From the NCBI RefSeq assembly GCF_000153705.1, contig NZ_DS022272.1, positions 1,805,839 through 1,869,838 of the forward strand: a stretch of 64,000 bases of DNA, given 5' to 3'. Each line of letters starts with the position of its first letter. The stretch's first letter is position 1. Positions 42,244-51,520 of the stretch are shown in pieces. Source of the DNA: Fulvimarina pelagi HTCC2506 (lineage in GTDB: Bacteria; Pseudomonadota; Alphaproteobacteria; Rhizobiales; Rhizobiaceae). Made by a program: the position numbers and the translations under genes. The notes beneath the pieces were generated by a model. It made no database searches. It was given only the letters and a program-made list of their open reading frames with translations, and had not been told where the DNA came from.

Positions 42244-42678
42244 CTAATTGATCAGGCCGCGTATCTGGCGAAGCGCCTTCTCTGGGTCGCTCTCGACAAT
42301 CGTATAGACCTCCTGCAGGTCGCGATTGGTTCGCAGATGACTGGGGTCCACGTCGAACCCGACGAATGCCATCGACCATTCGTCGAAGATACGAGTTTCG
42401 ACAGGCGTCATGTCGACAAGCTTCAGGTTGCCATGGCGCATGTCGCAGCAGATCGCCTCGAAAGCCGTCTCGATTTCCGAGAGCGGCCCTTCCAGCACCT
42501 GGATGAAGGTATCGTTGATGAAGAGAAGCACACCGGTCAGATCGCGGTGACGATTCTTTTCAAATGATTTTGCGACGATCCCTTTGATCTCGACAGGAAC
42601 GTGAGCTTCGCTGCAGGAAAAGCGCGACTTGCTGGTGTAAAGAAGCCGGTGAAGGCTGTTATAATGACTTTCCGGCAT
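42244..42678 (-). CDS. BLUF-domain blue-light photoreceptor
   Basis: The 144-residue protein is a single BLUF domain with a short C-terminal helix. The flavin-site residues are present: Y14 in RLLYTS, N42 in KNRHRDLTG, Q60 in FIQVLEG, and W101/M103 in EWSMAF. It should bind FAD and switch under blue light. Its ATG shares a base with the stop of the GGDEF-EAL gene (TGATG), so the two are made together. That points to light control of cyclic-di-GMP. The first part of the frame (up to 42801) is a shadow of the neighbour. Confidence 0.93.
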   Translation of the reverse strand: MPESHYNSLHRLLYTSKSRFSCSEAHVPVEIKGIVAKSFEKNRHRDLTGVLLFINDTFIQVLEGPLSEIETAFEAICCDMRHGNLKLVDMTPVETRIFDEWSMAFVGFDVDPSHLRTNRDLQEVYTIVESDPEKALRQIRGLIN

Positions 42679-44732
42679 CAGGCGGCCCTTTCGGCGCTGT
42701 CTTTGGTATCGAACAGCGCGCCGATCTCGCTCCCTGGGATCGGCTTGCTGAAAAGATAGCCTTGCAGGTGGTCGCAGCCCTCGGTCTTCGAGAACGACCA
42801 CTGTTCCTCATTTTCGATTCCCTCAGCAGTGATCTTCATGCCGAGGCTACCGCCGAGTTTGGCGATCGCCTGGACGATCGCTGCGCTGTCGACGTCCGTT
42901 GGTATGCGATCGATGAAGGATCGGTCGATCTTGATTCGATTGATCGGAAACCGGTGCAGATAACTGAGCGAAGAGTAACCCGTGCCGAAATCGTCGAGCG
43001 AGATGGCGATACCCATAGCGCGAAGTTCGTTGAGGACCGCCAACGCCTGCACGTCGTTCCCGATAAGCGAGGTTTCGGTGATCTCTAGTTCCAGCCGTGC
43101 CGGATCGAGACCGGTTTCGTTCAGGATCGACTTCACAGACTTCGGAAGCCGGCGATCCATCATCTGGGCCGGCGAGAGATTGACCGCCACCGAAAGATGG
43201 CTCGGCCAGGTCACCGCATCTCGGCAGGCTTGGCGTAGCACCCAGTTCCCGATCGGGCCGATCAATCCGAGTTCTTCTGCAAGCGGAATGAAGACGACGG
43301 GAGAAAGCATGCCGCGTTGGGGGTGTCGCCAGCGGATCAGTGCTTCGGCTCCGGAATAGTCGCCCGACTTGGCGTCGACCTGCGGCTGGTAATAAACTTC
43401 GAATTCCTCACGATTGAGGGCGCGTCGCAGATCGATTTCGAGCGACCGGCGAAGCTGAACCTCGTCCGCCATAGCTGTCTCGAAAAGCTTGTAGGTCGAA
43501 CGACCGGCATCCTTCGCCGCATAGAGCGCAATGTCGGCGCTCTGGGTCAGATCGTCGGCCGTGGTGCCATGTGCCGGCGCGATCGCAACGCCGAGGCTGG
43601 CCCCCAATTCGATGACGTGACCGTTGATGATGAAAGGCCGCGACAAGACGTCGATGATACGATCGCAGAGGCGCAAGACGTTGCTTCTGTCGCCGGTCGA
43701 TCCGAGAGCGATGATCGCGAACTCGTCGCCGCCGAGCCGCGCAAGAAAATCACTTGCGCGGATCACGTGCTCCAGGCGATTGGCAACCCGCTTCAGAACC
43801 GCGTCTCCGGTCGTGTGGCCGAGCGTGTCGTTGACCGGCTTGAAGCGGTCGAGATCGATCATGATCAGCGAAAATTCCGCTCCGGTATCTCTTGTCTTCG
43901 CACAGCGGTCCGCGAGGATTTCCGAGAACTTCCGGCGGTTGGGGACGCCCGTCAGCTCGTCGTGGGTCGCGATGTAGTTGAGGTCGATCTCGGAACGCGT
44001 CTTGTTGCGGAACTCGATGACCTCACTTGAGAAACCAGTGAAGACGATGAGCAAGGCGACAAGTGCGACGCTCATGGCCATTGCCGAGAAGGCTCCACTA
44101 TCTGCCCCCGAAGACAGGCCTGCTATCGGCGCGACGCTGAATGCATCCATCGCCGTGAAATGGAGAAGAACGATTGCTAGGATCAGCGAAATCACCGCGG
44201 CATTCGTCCTGCTGAGGAAGGCCGGAGCTCGACCACCCGTCATGTAGAAAGTCGCGAGCACCGAGAAGCCGATCGATGCGACGATCGACAGAACGATATA
44301 GGTCTGGTCCCAACTGACGATCCCATCGACGCGATAGGCGAACATGCCGACGAAATGCATCGCTGCGATCGATAGCCCGAGCGTCGCGCCGCCGACGAGA
44401 CGCGCGATCAGCCGGTTGCTCGACGTCGTCAGGGCAATGCCAAGGGACGTGCCGAGGATTGCGATGACAATGGAAATGACTGTTAGCTTGGGATCGAATG
44501 TCGCCGGCACAGGCGTCTGGTAGCCCAGCATCGCGATGAAATGGGTCGCCCAGATTGACGAGCCTCCCGTCACGCCGGTGAGGAAGCACCAATGGAAACG
44601 GTCTCTCTGACGCGCAGCGACCGCATTCCGCCAAAGTCGGGTCGTCGCAAATGAGCCGATTGCGCACATGACCGCAGCGAGCAGGACAAGCAGAAGATCG
44701 TGTTCGGTAAGAATACAGCTGATGACAGGCAC
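42678..44732 (-). CDS. MHYT-GGDEF-EAL cyclic-di-GMP turnover protein
   Basis: The protein has an N-terminal MHYT membrane sensor of seven helices with its repeated motifs (WATHFIAML, AAMHFVGMF, LHFTAMDA), thought to bind a metal or gas. Then comes a GGDEF domain with intact active site (ARLGGDEF) and an RxxD inhibitory site (RASD) five residues earlier. The EAL domain has intact catalytic residues (EALIRW, ELEITETS, DDFGTGYSSL, KIDRSFI, AEGIEN). Both synthesis and hydrolysis of c-di-GMP are possible. The start is taken as GTG at 44732 with GAGG upstream; a TTG at 44756 is an alternative. The BLUF gene follows with one base overlap. Confidence 0.92.
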   Translation of the reverse strand: MPVISCILTEHDLLLVLLAAVMCAIGSFATTRLWRNAVAARQRDRFHWCFLTGVTGGSSIWATHFIAMLGYQTPVPATFDPKLTVISIVIAILGTSLGIALTTSSNRLIARLVGGATLGLSIAAMHFVGMFAYRVDGIVSWDQTYIVLSIVASIGFSVLATFYMTGGRAPAFLSRTNAAVISLILAIVLLHFTAMDAFSVAPIAGLSSGADSGAFSAMAMSVALVALLIVFTGFSSEVIEFRNKTRSEIDLNYIATHDELTGVPNRRKFSEILADRCAKTRDTGAEFSLIMIDLDRFKPVNDTLGHTTGDAVLKRVANRLEHVIRASDFLARLGGDEFAIIALGSTGDRSNVLRLCDRIIDVLSRPFIINGHVIELGASLGVAIAPAHGTTADDLTQSADIALYAAKDAGRSTYKLFETAMADEVQLRRSLEIDLRRALNREEFEVYYQPQVDAKSGDYSGAEALIRWRHPQRGMLSPVVFIPLAEELGLIGPIGNWVLRQACRDAVTWPSHLSVAVNLSPAQMMDRRLPKSVKSILNETGLDPARLELEITETSLIGNDVQALAVLNELRAMGIAISLDDFGTGYSSLSYLHRFPINRIKIDRSFIDRIPTDVDSAAIVQAIAKLGGSLGMKITAEGIENEEQWSFSKTEGCDHLQGYLFSKPIPGSEIGALFDTKDSAERAA

Positions 44733-44996
44733 TGAGACCTCAGATGGAAAAGGCAATCGATAACGTCGTTGCGCAAAGATCGAACTTTCGTATTAAGAAA
44801 TGATATTCTTAGACGGCGGAAGATTACGACGCCTGGCAACATACACGCATCATGGGATGCGAATAGTATGCAGAGACATTACTGATAATAAGTACGTATT
44901 ACTATTACTGGAACCGGGTATGTGATCGCCGGCAAGTAGGCGACGTGAGGTAGATGACCTTGATCTCCGAGGCGGCAGCTCTCGTCGGGCAGGCAC

Positions 44997-45611
44997 TTAA
45001 GCGCCTTCGAGGTGATCCGCGGCAAGTGTCTCGATCAGCTGGCTTCCGACGTTTACAAGGTCGAACGCGTGGTCGGACTTCAGCCATTCGGTGATGAGCC
45101 CGCTCACCGCACAGAAATAACCGGACGCGATCGCCCGGGCATCGCATTGCTTCGGACCCGTGGCGCGGTTCGATAGAGCGTGATCGAAGATCCGCGCTAT
45201 CTCCACGCGCATGTGTTCGTCGGCGCTCTCTCGCCGTGCCATCGCGGGCTGCATCTCTCCGACATATTCGCAACGAAACATCAGGATGGTCATGACGCGT
45301 TGTGTTCGTTCGTCGGACGCAAGAAAGGCAAGCGCTTCGATGGTTTTCTCACAGAGTTCGCGGACCGACGCAGGTTCATGGCGGCTGTCGTGGAAGAAGG
45401 CTTCCTGCGGCAGGCGCGCACGGTCCACCATGTCTTTGAAGAGGTCGACCTTGTTCTCGAAATGCCAGTAGATCGCGCCGCGTGTCATTCCGGCAGCTGC
45501 CGCAATCTGAGACAGTGACGTCGCTGCAACGCCGTTCTCGAAAAACAGCGTTTCCGCAGCGTCCAGGATCGCTTCACGCGTTTGTGCAGCTTCGCACTTG
45601 GTCCGCCGCAT
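44997..45611 (-). CDS. TetR/AcrR-family repressor of the adjacent RND pump
   Basis: The 204-residue protein has the AcrR/TtgR form: TREAILDAAETLFFENGVAATSLSQIAAAAGMTRGAIYWHFENKVDLF, followed by the AcrR-type C-terminal ligand domain. The ATG at 45611 has AAGGAGG six bases upstream and is preferred to one at 45635. It diverges from the efflux operon across an 88-base spacer with a palindromic site, so it almost certainly represses it and is relieved by a pump substrate. Confidence 0.93.
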   Translation of the reverse strand: MRRTKCEAAQTREAILDAAETLFFENGVAATSLSQIAAAAGMTRGAIYWHFENKVDLFKDMVDRARLPQEAFFHDSRHEPASVRELCEKTIEALAFLASDERTQRVMTILMFRCEYVGEMQPAMARRESADEHMRVEIARIFDHALSNRATGPKQCDARAIASGYFCAVSGLITEWLKSDHAFDLVNVGSQLIETLAADHLEGA

Positions 45612-45631
45612 GCCGGCCTCCTTGCCCACCA

Positions 45632-45649
45632 ACATTCATCACTGTATGT
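45632..45649. promoter_or_regulatory. Candidate TetR/AcrR operator
   Basis: ACATTCA (45632-45638) and TGTATGT (45643-45649) form an inverted repeat with one mismatch and a four-base spacer, centred in the divergent region. AcrR-type operators contain the same TACATACA/TGTATGTA theme. Confidence 0.55.
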
Positions 45650-45699
45650 ATCTTGCAATGCAACAAAATTGCGGCATCCCGCCTCGGAAAAGAGTGTCC

Positions 45700-47121
45700 A
45701 TGCACGTTTTCGGAAAATCGATCGGCCTTGCAGCACTCGCCCTCCCCCTCATCCTTCTTGGATACGGCGCGCACGCACAGGGCGGCGGAGAGCAGCCTCC
45801 TCCGGGCGTGACGGTCGAAACCGTCGCCACCCAGACGCTGCCGGTGACCTACGAATATGCCGGCCGGGTCGCTGCCTCTCGCGAAGTGCAGGTCCGAGCG
45901 CGTGTCGGCGGGATCTTGCTCGAACGCGATTTCGAAGAGGGCTCCCGGGTTGCCGAGGGCGATCTCCTTTTCCGGATCGATCCTGCAACATACGAGGCCG
46001 AAGTCGCACTTGCGCGGGCACAGGTCGTGGAGGCCGAGGCGAATCTCGTTCAGGCACAGCGCAGCGAGGAACGCGCCCGCACACTCGCTCAGCGAGGCGC
46101 CTCCTCCCAGGCCAATCTCGACGACGCCGTCTCGGGCCGGCAGCTCGCCGAAGCGCGGGTCGAGGCAGCGCAAGCTCAACTTCGCAGTGCCAGCCTGCAG
46201 CTCGACTACGCAACGGTGGAAGCCCCGGTCGGCGGCATCACGAGCCTCGAACAGGTACCCGAGGGGAGCCTTCTGCAGAGCGGCGATCTTCTCACCCGGA
46301 TCGACCAGCTCGACCCGATCAACGTCAACTTTTCCGCTGCCGATACCGAAGCCCAGTCCATCCGCGAGTTGATCGAGAGCGGAACGCTTCGCGGCGCAAG
46401 TGCGCCGAGCGATCTCAAGGTCTCAATTCTCTTCGGCGATGGAACGACCTACGGTCAGGACGGCACGATCGACTTCACTTCGACAACGATCGACACGCAG
46501 ACCGGCACGATCCTGTCACGTGCGGTGCTGCCAAATCCGGATCAGCGGCTTCTGCCAGGCCAGTTCGTCCGGCTGATGGTCGAGGGCCTGCAGGTCGAAG
46601 ACGCCATTACGCTTCCCACCGAAGCGCTGATGCAGGGCCCCCAGGGCACGTTCGTCTACGTGCTCAACGAGGGCGACGTTGCCGAGGTCCGGCCGATCAC
46701 GGTCGGACGCGAGCTCGACGGGGCCATTCTGATTTCAGACGGTCTCGCGGAAGGCGACCGTGTCGTCGTACGGGGGGTCGTCAAGGTTCGGCCCGGTTCA
46801 CCGGTCGATCCGCAGTCCGCTGATCCCCAGGCCGATGAAGGCGAGACTGCCAACGATGACGCGGCATCCAGCGACGCCGCGCCTGCGCCTGAAACTGAGG
46901 CCGGGGCCGGCGACAAAGCCGAGGGCGGCGAAGGCGACACTCCGCAGGATCGCGAACCGTCGAGCTCTGCCTCTGAAACAAGCGTCGAGGAGCCCACTCG
47001 CCTTGCCGGCCCGCCGGTCCCGAAGACGGCGCTGCCGGACGGTGCAGCGGCGCGCAGGGCCCAGGAAAATCCCCTGCCGAACCGGCCGGTCGGCCGCGAA
47101 CGCGCGGAGCTCGTCGAATGA
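45700..47121 (+). CDS. RND efflux periplasmic adaptor with an acidic C-terminal tail
   Basis: The 473-residue protein has a signal peptide (cleavage near AHA, residue 26, no lipobox cysteine). It has the barrel-sandwich halves ([37 protein letters not shown] and [17 protein letters not shown]), a coiled-coil hairpin between them (about 98-165), and the beta-barrel and membrane-proximal domains to about 365. The last 108 residues (366-473) are an unusual Asp/Glu/Ala/Pro/Ser-rich extension with no known domain. Most AcrA/MexA-type adaptors are lipoproteins of about 380-400 residues. It overlaps the pump gene by four bases. No outer-membrane channel gene adjoins. Confidence 0.92.
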   Translation: MHVFGKSIGLAALALPLILLGYGAHAQGGGEQPPPGVTVETVATQTLPVTYEYAGRVAASREVQVRARVGGILLERDFEEGSRVAEGDLLFRIDPATYEAEVALARAQVVEAEANLVQAQRSEERARTLAQRGASSQANLDDAVSGRQLAEARVEAAQAQLRSASLQLDYATVEAPVGGITSLEQVPEGSLLQSGDLLTRIDQLDPINVNFSAADTEAQSIRELIESGTLRGASAPSDLKVSILFGDGTTYGQDGTIDFTSTTIDTQTGTILSRAVLPNPDQRLLPGQFVRLMVEGLQVEDAITLPTEALMQGPQGTFVYVLNEGDVAEVRPITVGRELDGAILISDGLAEGDRVVVRGVVKVRPGSPVDPQSADPQADEGETANDDAASSDAAPAPETEAGAGDKAEGGEGDTPQDREPSSSASETSVEEPTRLAGPPVPKTALPDGAAARRAQENPLPNRPVGRERAELVE

Positions 47122-50100
47122 ATTCCCGCTTCTTCGTCGACCGCCCGATCTTTGCGGCGGTCATATCCATTCTCATCGTTCTCGGAGGCCTTGCCTCCCT
47201 CACCTCGCTGCCGATCGAGCAGTATCCGCAGCTGGTTCCGCCGCAGGTGCAGGTGCGCGCGACTTATCCCGGCGCCTCCGCGGAAACCATCGCCCAGACC
47301 GTCTCGGCGCCCATCGAGCAGCAGATCAACGGCGTCGAGGACATGCTCTATATGCAGTCCACGAATTCCTCGACGGGGACCGCGACGATCACGGTCACCT
47401 TCGCAGCGGGGACCGATCCCGACCAGGCGACGATCAACGTCAACAACCGCGTTCAGCAGGCGAGCGCTTCCCTCCCGGAGCAGGTGCAGCGGCTCGGCGT
47501 CACGGTGTCGAAGCAAAACTCGTCGATCCTCGCTGTTCTGACGATGTCGTCGAATGATCCGCGTTACGACGCGACCTATGTCTCGAACTACACGCTCTTA
47601 AACGTTCTCGACGAATTGAAACGCCTGCCGGGGATCGGCCAGGCCCAGCTCTTCGGCGCGCGCGATTATTCGATGCGCATCTGGCTGCGGCCGGACGCGC
47701 TCGCCCAGTACGGCCTGACGCCCGGCGACGTCGCGAGTGCCATACGCGACCAGAACGCCCAGTTCGCGGCCGGCCAGTTCGGAGGCGAGCCGAACGGTTC
47801 CGATCTCGCCTTTACCTATTCCGTTACGACCGCCGGGCGCCTGCCCGATGCGAAGGCCTTCGAGAACATCATCCTGCGCTCCGACGAGAACGGCTCCTCG
47901 CTGCTCCTGAAGGACGTGGCGCGCGTCGAACTGGGGGCTCAGGATTACGGCTTTAACGCCACCTATAACGGGACGCCGACGGTGCCGATCGGCATTTATC
48001 TCCAGCCGGGTGCCAACGCGCTCGACACGCTGGCGGTGACGCGCGAGCGCATGGACGAGCTATCGCAGTCGTTTCCGGACGGGATCGACTACGCGATCCC
48101 CTACGACACGACGAAGTTCATCGAAGCCTCGATCGAAGAGGTGATCCTGACCTTCATCGAGGCGATGATCCTCGTCTTCCTCGTCGTCTACCTCTTCCTG
48201 CAATCCTTCCGCGCGACGCTCATTCCGATGCTCGCCGTGCCGGTCTCGATCATCGGCACATTCGGCGTGCTGCTGGCATTTGGCTTCTCAATCAACCTTC
48301 TCACCCTTTTCGGTCTGGTGCTCGCCATCGGCATCGTCGTCGACGACGCGATCGTGGTTCTCGAAAACGTCGAGCGCATCATGACCACCGAAGGCCTCAG
48401 TCCGAAGGAGGCGACGGCCAAGGCAATGAGCGAGGTCGCGGGCCCTGTCATCGCGATCGTGCTCGTCCTCTGCGCCGTCTTTATTCCTGTCGCTTTCCTC
48501 GGCGGGCTCGCGGGCACGATGTACCGCCAGTTCGCGATCACGATCGCGGTCTCCGTGTCGATCTCCGGTATCGTCGCCCTGTCGCTCACGCCGGCGCTTT
48601 GCAGCGTCCTCCTGAAGAACAAGCATTCGAAGCCGTTCCTTCCGTTCCGCTGGTTCAACGCCGCCTTCGACAGGCTCACGCGGGGCTACGGCGCGGGCGT
48701 CGCCTTCGTCATGCGACGCGCGGCGATGGCCCTTCTCCTCTTCTGCGGTCTGATCGGCGGATCCTACTATTTCTTCCAGACGCTTCCCGGCTCGCTGGTT
48801 CCGGAGGAGGATCAGGGCGTCAATTTCGTCATCGCGATCCTTCCTCCGGCTGCCTCGCTGTCGCGCACGACCGAGGTCATGGATCAGGTCTACCAGAATC
48901 TCTCCCAGCACCCGGCGGTCGACGACGTGACGGCGTTCGCCGGCTTCGACCTTCTCTCCGGCTCCCAGAAATCCTCGGCGGGCGTCGCCTTCGTATCGCT
49001 GAAGGACTGGGAGGAGCGGACCGATCCGTCGCTCGACGCGCGTAATCTCGTGGGTCCGTTCATCGGCATGAATTCGGGCATTCAGGACGGCATGATCCTC
49101 GCCTTCAACCCGCCGCCCATCCAGGGCCTTTCGACGACGGGCGGCTTCGACCTCTTCGTGCAGGACCGGCGGGGTGCCGGAACGCAGGCTCTTCTCGAAA
49201 CGACGAACGCGCTCGTCGCTGCCGCATCCGAACGGCCCGAATTAGCAGGCGTGCGGACGACCTTCTCCGCTAGCGTGCCGCAATACGAAGTGGAGGTTGA
49301 CCGTCAGAAAGCGAAGGCTCTCGACGTCCCGATCTCTTCGATCTTCGAGACCATGCAGTCGACCTTCGGCTCGCTCTACGTCAACGACTTCACCCTGCTC
49401 GGCCGAAATTTCCGCGTCTCGCTGCAGTCGGAGGCCGATTTCCGCGAAACGCCGGACGATCTCAGATTCGTCTACGTCAAGGCGACCAACGGCGCTATGA
49501 TCCCGCTCGATACGCTCCTTAACGTCGAGCGCGTCATCGGACCGGATCTTCTGGAGCGCTACAACGCGTTCACCTCGGCGAAGATCTCCGGCAATCCCGC
49601 GCCGGGCTTCTCCTCCGGTCAGGCGCTGGCCGCGATGCAGGCCGTTGCGGCGGAGACCCTGCCGACGGGCTACGACATTGCCTGGACCGGTTCGGCCTAT
49701 CAGGAGATATCGTCGGGCGGGACGGGTCTTTTCGCCATCGGCTTCGGCATCCTGATGGTGTTCCTCATCCTCGCGGCCCAGTACGAGCGCTGGTCGCTGC
49801 CGATCGCCGTGCTGCTTGCCGTACCCTTCGCCATGTTCGGCGCGCTACTCGCGATCTTCCTGCGCGGCATCGACAACGACGTCTATTTCCAGATCGGCCT
49901 CGTGACGCTGGTGGGGCTCGCGGCGAAGAACGCGATCCTCATCGTCGAATTCGCCGTCTTGAAGCGAGAGGAAGGGCTCAGCGCCTTCGATGCGGCGCTC
50001 GAAGGCGCAAAACTCCGCTTCCGGCCGATCGTGATGACTTCGCTCGCCTTCATCTTGGGCGTGGTACCGCTGGCGATCTCCACCGGCGCGGGCTCGGCCT

Positions 50101-50285
50101 CGCGACATTCGATCGGTACCGGCGTCATTGGCGGCATGCTGTTCGCGACATTCGTCGCGATCTTCTTCATCCCGCTCTTCTACAAGCTGCTTTCGCCAAG
50201 CGACAAGGCGATGGCGAAGAAGCGGGACGCCAAGGACCGCGGCGGCGAGAGCGGCAGCCAGGAGGCTCTGAGCCCGGCCGAATGA
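47118..50285 (+). CDS. RND multidrug efflux pump (AcrB/MexB, HAE1 family)
   Basis: The 1055-residue inner-membrane pump has the AcrB N-terminus ([33 protein letters not shown]), the TM4 aspartate pair in [14 protein letters not shown], the TM10 lysine in [13 protein letters not shown], and the usual two large periplasmic loops. Trimeric pumps of this family export drugs, bile salts, solvents or siderophores through a TolC-like channel using the proton gradient. Start is coupled to the adaptor by a four-base overlap. A hairpin follows five bases after the stop. The pump substrate cannot be read. Confidence 0.96.
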   Translation: MNSRFFVDRPIFAAVISILIVLGGLASLTSLPIEQYPQLVPPQVQVRATYPGASAETIAQTVSAPIEQQINGVEDMLYMQSTNSSTGTATITVTFAAGTDPDQATINVNNRVQQASASLPEQVQRLGVTVSKQNSSILAVLTMSSNDPRYDATYVSNYTLLNVLDELKRLPGIGQAQLFGARDYSMRIWLRPDALAQYGLTPGDVASAIRDQNAQFAAGQFGGEPNGSDLAFTYSVTTAGRLPDAKAFENIILRSDENGSSLLLKDVARVELGAQDYGFNATYNGTPTVPIGIYLQPGANALDTLAVTRERMDELSQSFPDGIDYAIPYDTTKFIEASIEEVILTFIEAMILVFLVVYLFLQSFRATLIPMLAVPVSIIGTFGVLLAFGFSINLLTLFGLVLAIGIVVDDAIVVLENVERIMTTEGLSPKEATAKAMSEVAGPVIAIVLVLCAVFIPVAFLGGLAGTMYRQFAITIAVSVSISGIVALSLTPALCSVLLKNKHSKPFLPFRWFNAAFDRLTRGYGAGVAFVMRRAAMALLLFCGLIGGSYYFFQTLPGSLVPEEDQGVNFVIAILPPAASLSRTTEVMDQVYQNLSQHPAVDDVTAFAGFDLLSGSQKSSAGVAFVSLKDWEERTDPSLDARNLVGPFIGMNSGIQDGMILAFNPPPIQGLSTTGGFDLFVQDRRGAGTQALLETTNALVAAASERPELAGVRTTFSASVPQYEVEVDRQKAKALDVPISSIFETMQSTFGSLYVNDFTLLGRNFRVSLQSEADFRETPDDLRFVYVKATNGAMIPLDTLLNVERVIGPDLLERYNAFTSAKISGNPAPGFSSGQALAAMQAVAAETLPTGYDIAWTGSAYQEISSGGTGLFAIGFGILMVFLILAAQYERWSLPIAVLLAVPFAMFGALLAIFLRGIDNDVYFQIGLVTLVGLAAKNAILIVEFAVLKREEGLSAFDAALEGAKLRFRPIVMTSLAFILGVVPLAISTGAGSASRHSIGTGVIGGMLFATFVAIFFIPLFYKLLSPSDKAMAKKRDAKDRGGESGSQEALSPAE

Positions 50286-50289
50286 AGAT

Positions 50290-50308
50290 TGTCGCCGTCG
50301 CGGCGACA
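50290..50308 (+). terminator. Hairpin after the RND pump gene
   Basis: TGTCGCCG pairs perfectly with CGGCGACA around a three-base loop, starting five bases after the stop codon. No T-run follows, but a second, looser stem (ACGGGCC 50325-50331 with GGCCCGT 50349-50355) lies downstream. Together they probably mark the operon end. Confidence 0.5.
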
Positions 50309-50427
50309 TGCCATCACGCATAGGACGGGCCATGCCGGGTTTTAGGCCGGCCCGTTCGGACAAAGCGGCCGGCGATGCGTAGAACGTCGGCCAGATACTC
50401 TATCGAACTTCGAGGAACGACGAGGCG

Positions 50428-51204
50428 ATGCCAGCAAAAGCCAATCCGCTGTTCGATCTCACCGGCCGGACCGCTCTCGTCACCGGCTCCTCGCGCGGGC
50501 TTGGACGGGCGATCGCCGAAGGTCTGGGCGATGCCGGCGCGAAGCTGATCGTCAACGGGCGCGATGCCGGCAAGCTGAAACCCGTCGCCGAAGAGATTCG
50601 CGGAAGCGGCCACGACGTGATCGAGGCCCCCTTCGACGTCACCGACGAGGCCGGCGTCGAAGCCGCCTTCGAGCGCTTCGACAGCGAAGGGATAGCCGTA
50701 GACATCATTGTCAACAATGCCGGCATCCAGCACCGCGAGCCGATGGTGGAGCTCAAGCTTTCCGACTGGCAGCGGGTGATGGACACCAATCTCACCGCCG
50801 CCTTCCTCGTCGGACGGGTGGCGGCCCGGCGCATGATCCCGCGCGGCGAAGGCAAGATCGTCAATATCGGTTCGCTGATGAGCGAGATCGGTCGGGCGAC
50901 GGTGGTGCCCTATGCGGTCGCCAAGGGCGGCATCAAGCTCCTCACCAAGGGGATGGCCGCCGAATGGGCCAGGCATGGCATTCAGGCGAACGGCATCGGC
51001 CCCGGCTACATGCTGACCGAGATGAACGAGGCGCTGGTCTCAGATCCGAAGTTCGACGCCTGGGTGAAGGGCCGCGCGCCGGCCGGTCGTTGGGGCGAAC
51101 CGAAGGAACTCGTCGGCGCCGCCGTCTTCCTCGCCTCTCCCGCCTCCGCCTACGTGAACGGCCAGATGATCTATGTCGATGGTGGGATGCTGTCGGTCCT
51201 GTAA
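50428..51204 (+). CDS. SDR-family oxidoreductase, probable gluconate 5-dehydrogenase
   Basis: The 258-residue enzyme has TGSSRGLG, NNAGIQHREPMVEL, the catalytic serine in IVNIGSLMSE, YAVAKGG and the C-terminal GQMIYVDGGM. NNAGIQHR followed by the GYMLTEMNEAL region is typical of gluconate 5-dehydrogenase (IdnO), which interconverts gluconate and 5-ketogluconate with NADP. It stands alone between the pump operon and the osmolyte operon, so the substrate assignment rests on sequence resemblance only. Confidence 0.8.
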   Translation: MPAKANPLFDLTGRTALVTGSSRGLGRAIAEGLGDAGAKLIVNGRDAGKLKPVAEEIRGSGHDVIEAPFDVTDEAGVEAAFERFDSEGIAVDIIVNNAGIQHREPMVELKLSDWQRVMDTNLTAAFLVGRVAARRMIPRGEGKIVNIGSLMSEIGRATVVPYAVAKGGIKLLTKGMAAEWARHGIQANGIGPGYMLTEMNEALVSDPKFDAWVKGRAPAGRWGEPKELVGAAVFLASPASAYVNGQMIYVDGGMLSVL

Positions 51205-51520
51205 CCGCCCTCTGGTCGGCGCCAAGGCCGCTCCGCACGCAGTTCCAACCCCGCCCCACTCCTCCGGCCGCTGGATGATCGTCGCCGGACTGTTCCCGGT
51301 GCGCTACCGCGCAAACCTGAAGTGCTGAGGATGCTGTCGCTGCAAGTCGGAGGGGCGAAAATCTCATCTCAACTTCAATCCAAATGAAGATCAATTTGTA
51401 AGTTGCGGCAGCAATAACTCTCCCGCACTGCAAAAAATTTGAGCCTTTTCCCGGTTTCTCATACCGTACGGTCGTCTATATGTGCCCGGAAGATCGATCG
51501 AAACGACAGACGGGGTCCCC
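51205..51520. other. 316-base gap holding the promoter of the osmolyte operon
   Basis: No gene is seen. Near the right end, the perfect 10-bp palindrome ACCGTACGGT (51463-51472) is followed by CTATAT (51476-51481), which matches the alphaproteobacterial sigma-70 -10 element, leaving a leader of about 35 bases. The palindrome would sit between -35 and -10, a good place for a repressor or osmotic regulator. The -35 is not clear. Confidence 0.45.

Noticed and set aside
44860-44930. A+T-rich stretch with repeated ATTACT motifs downstream of the TetR gene
   Set aside because: Looks like a promoter or spacer with simple repetition; no symmetry or spacing strong enough to call a site.
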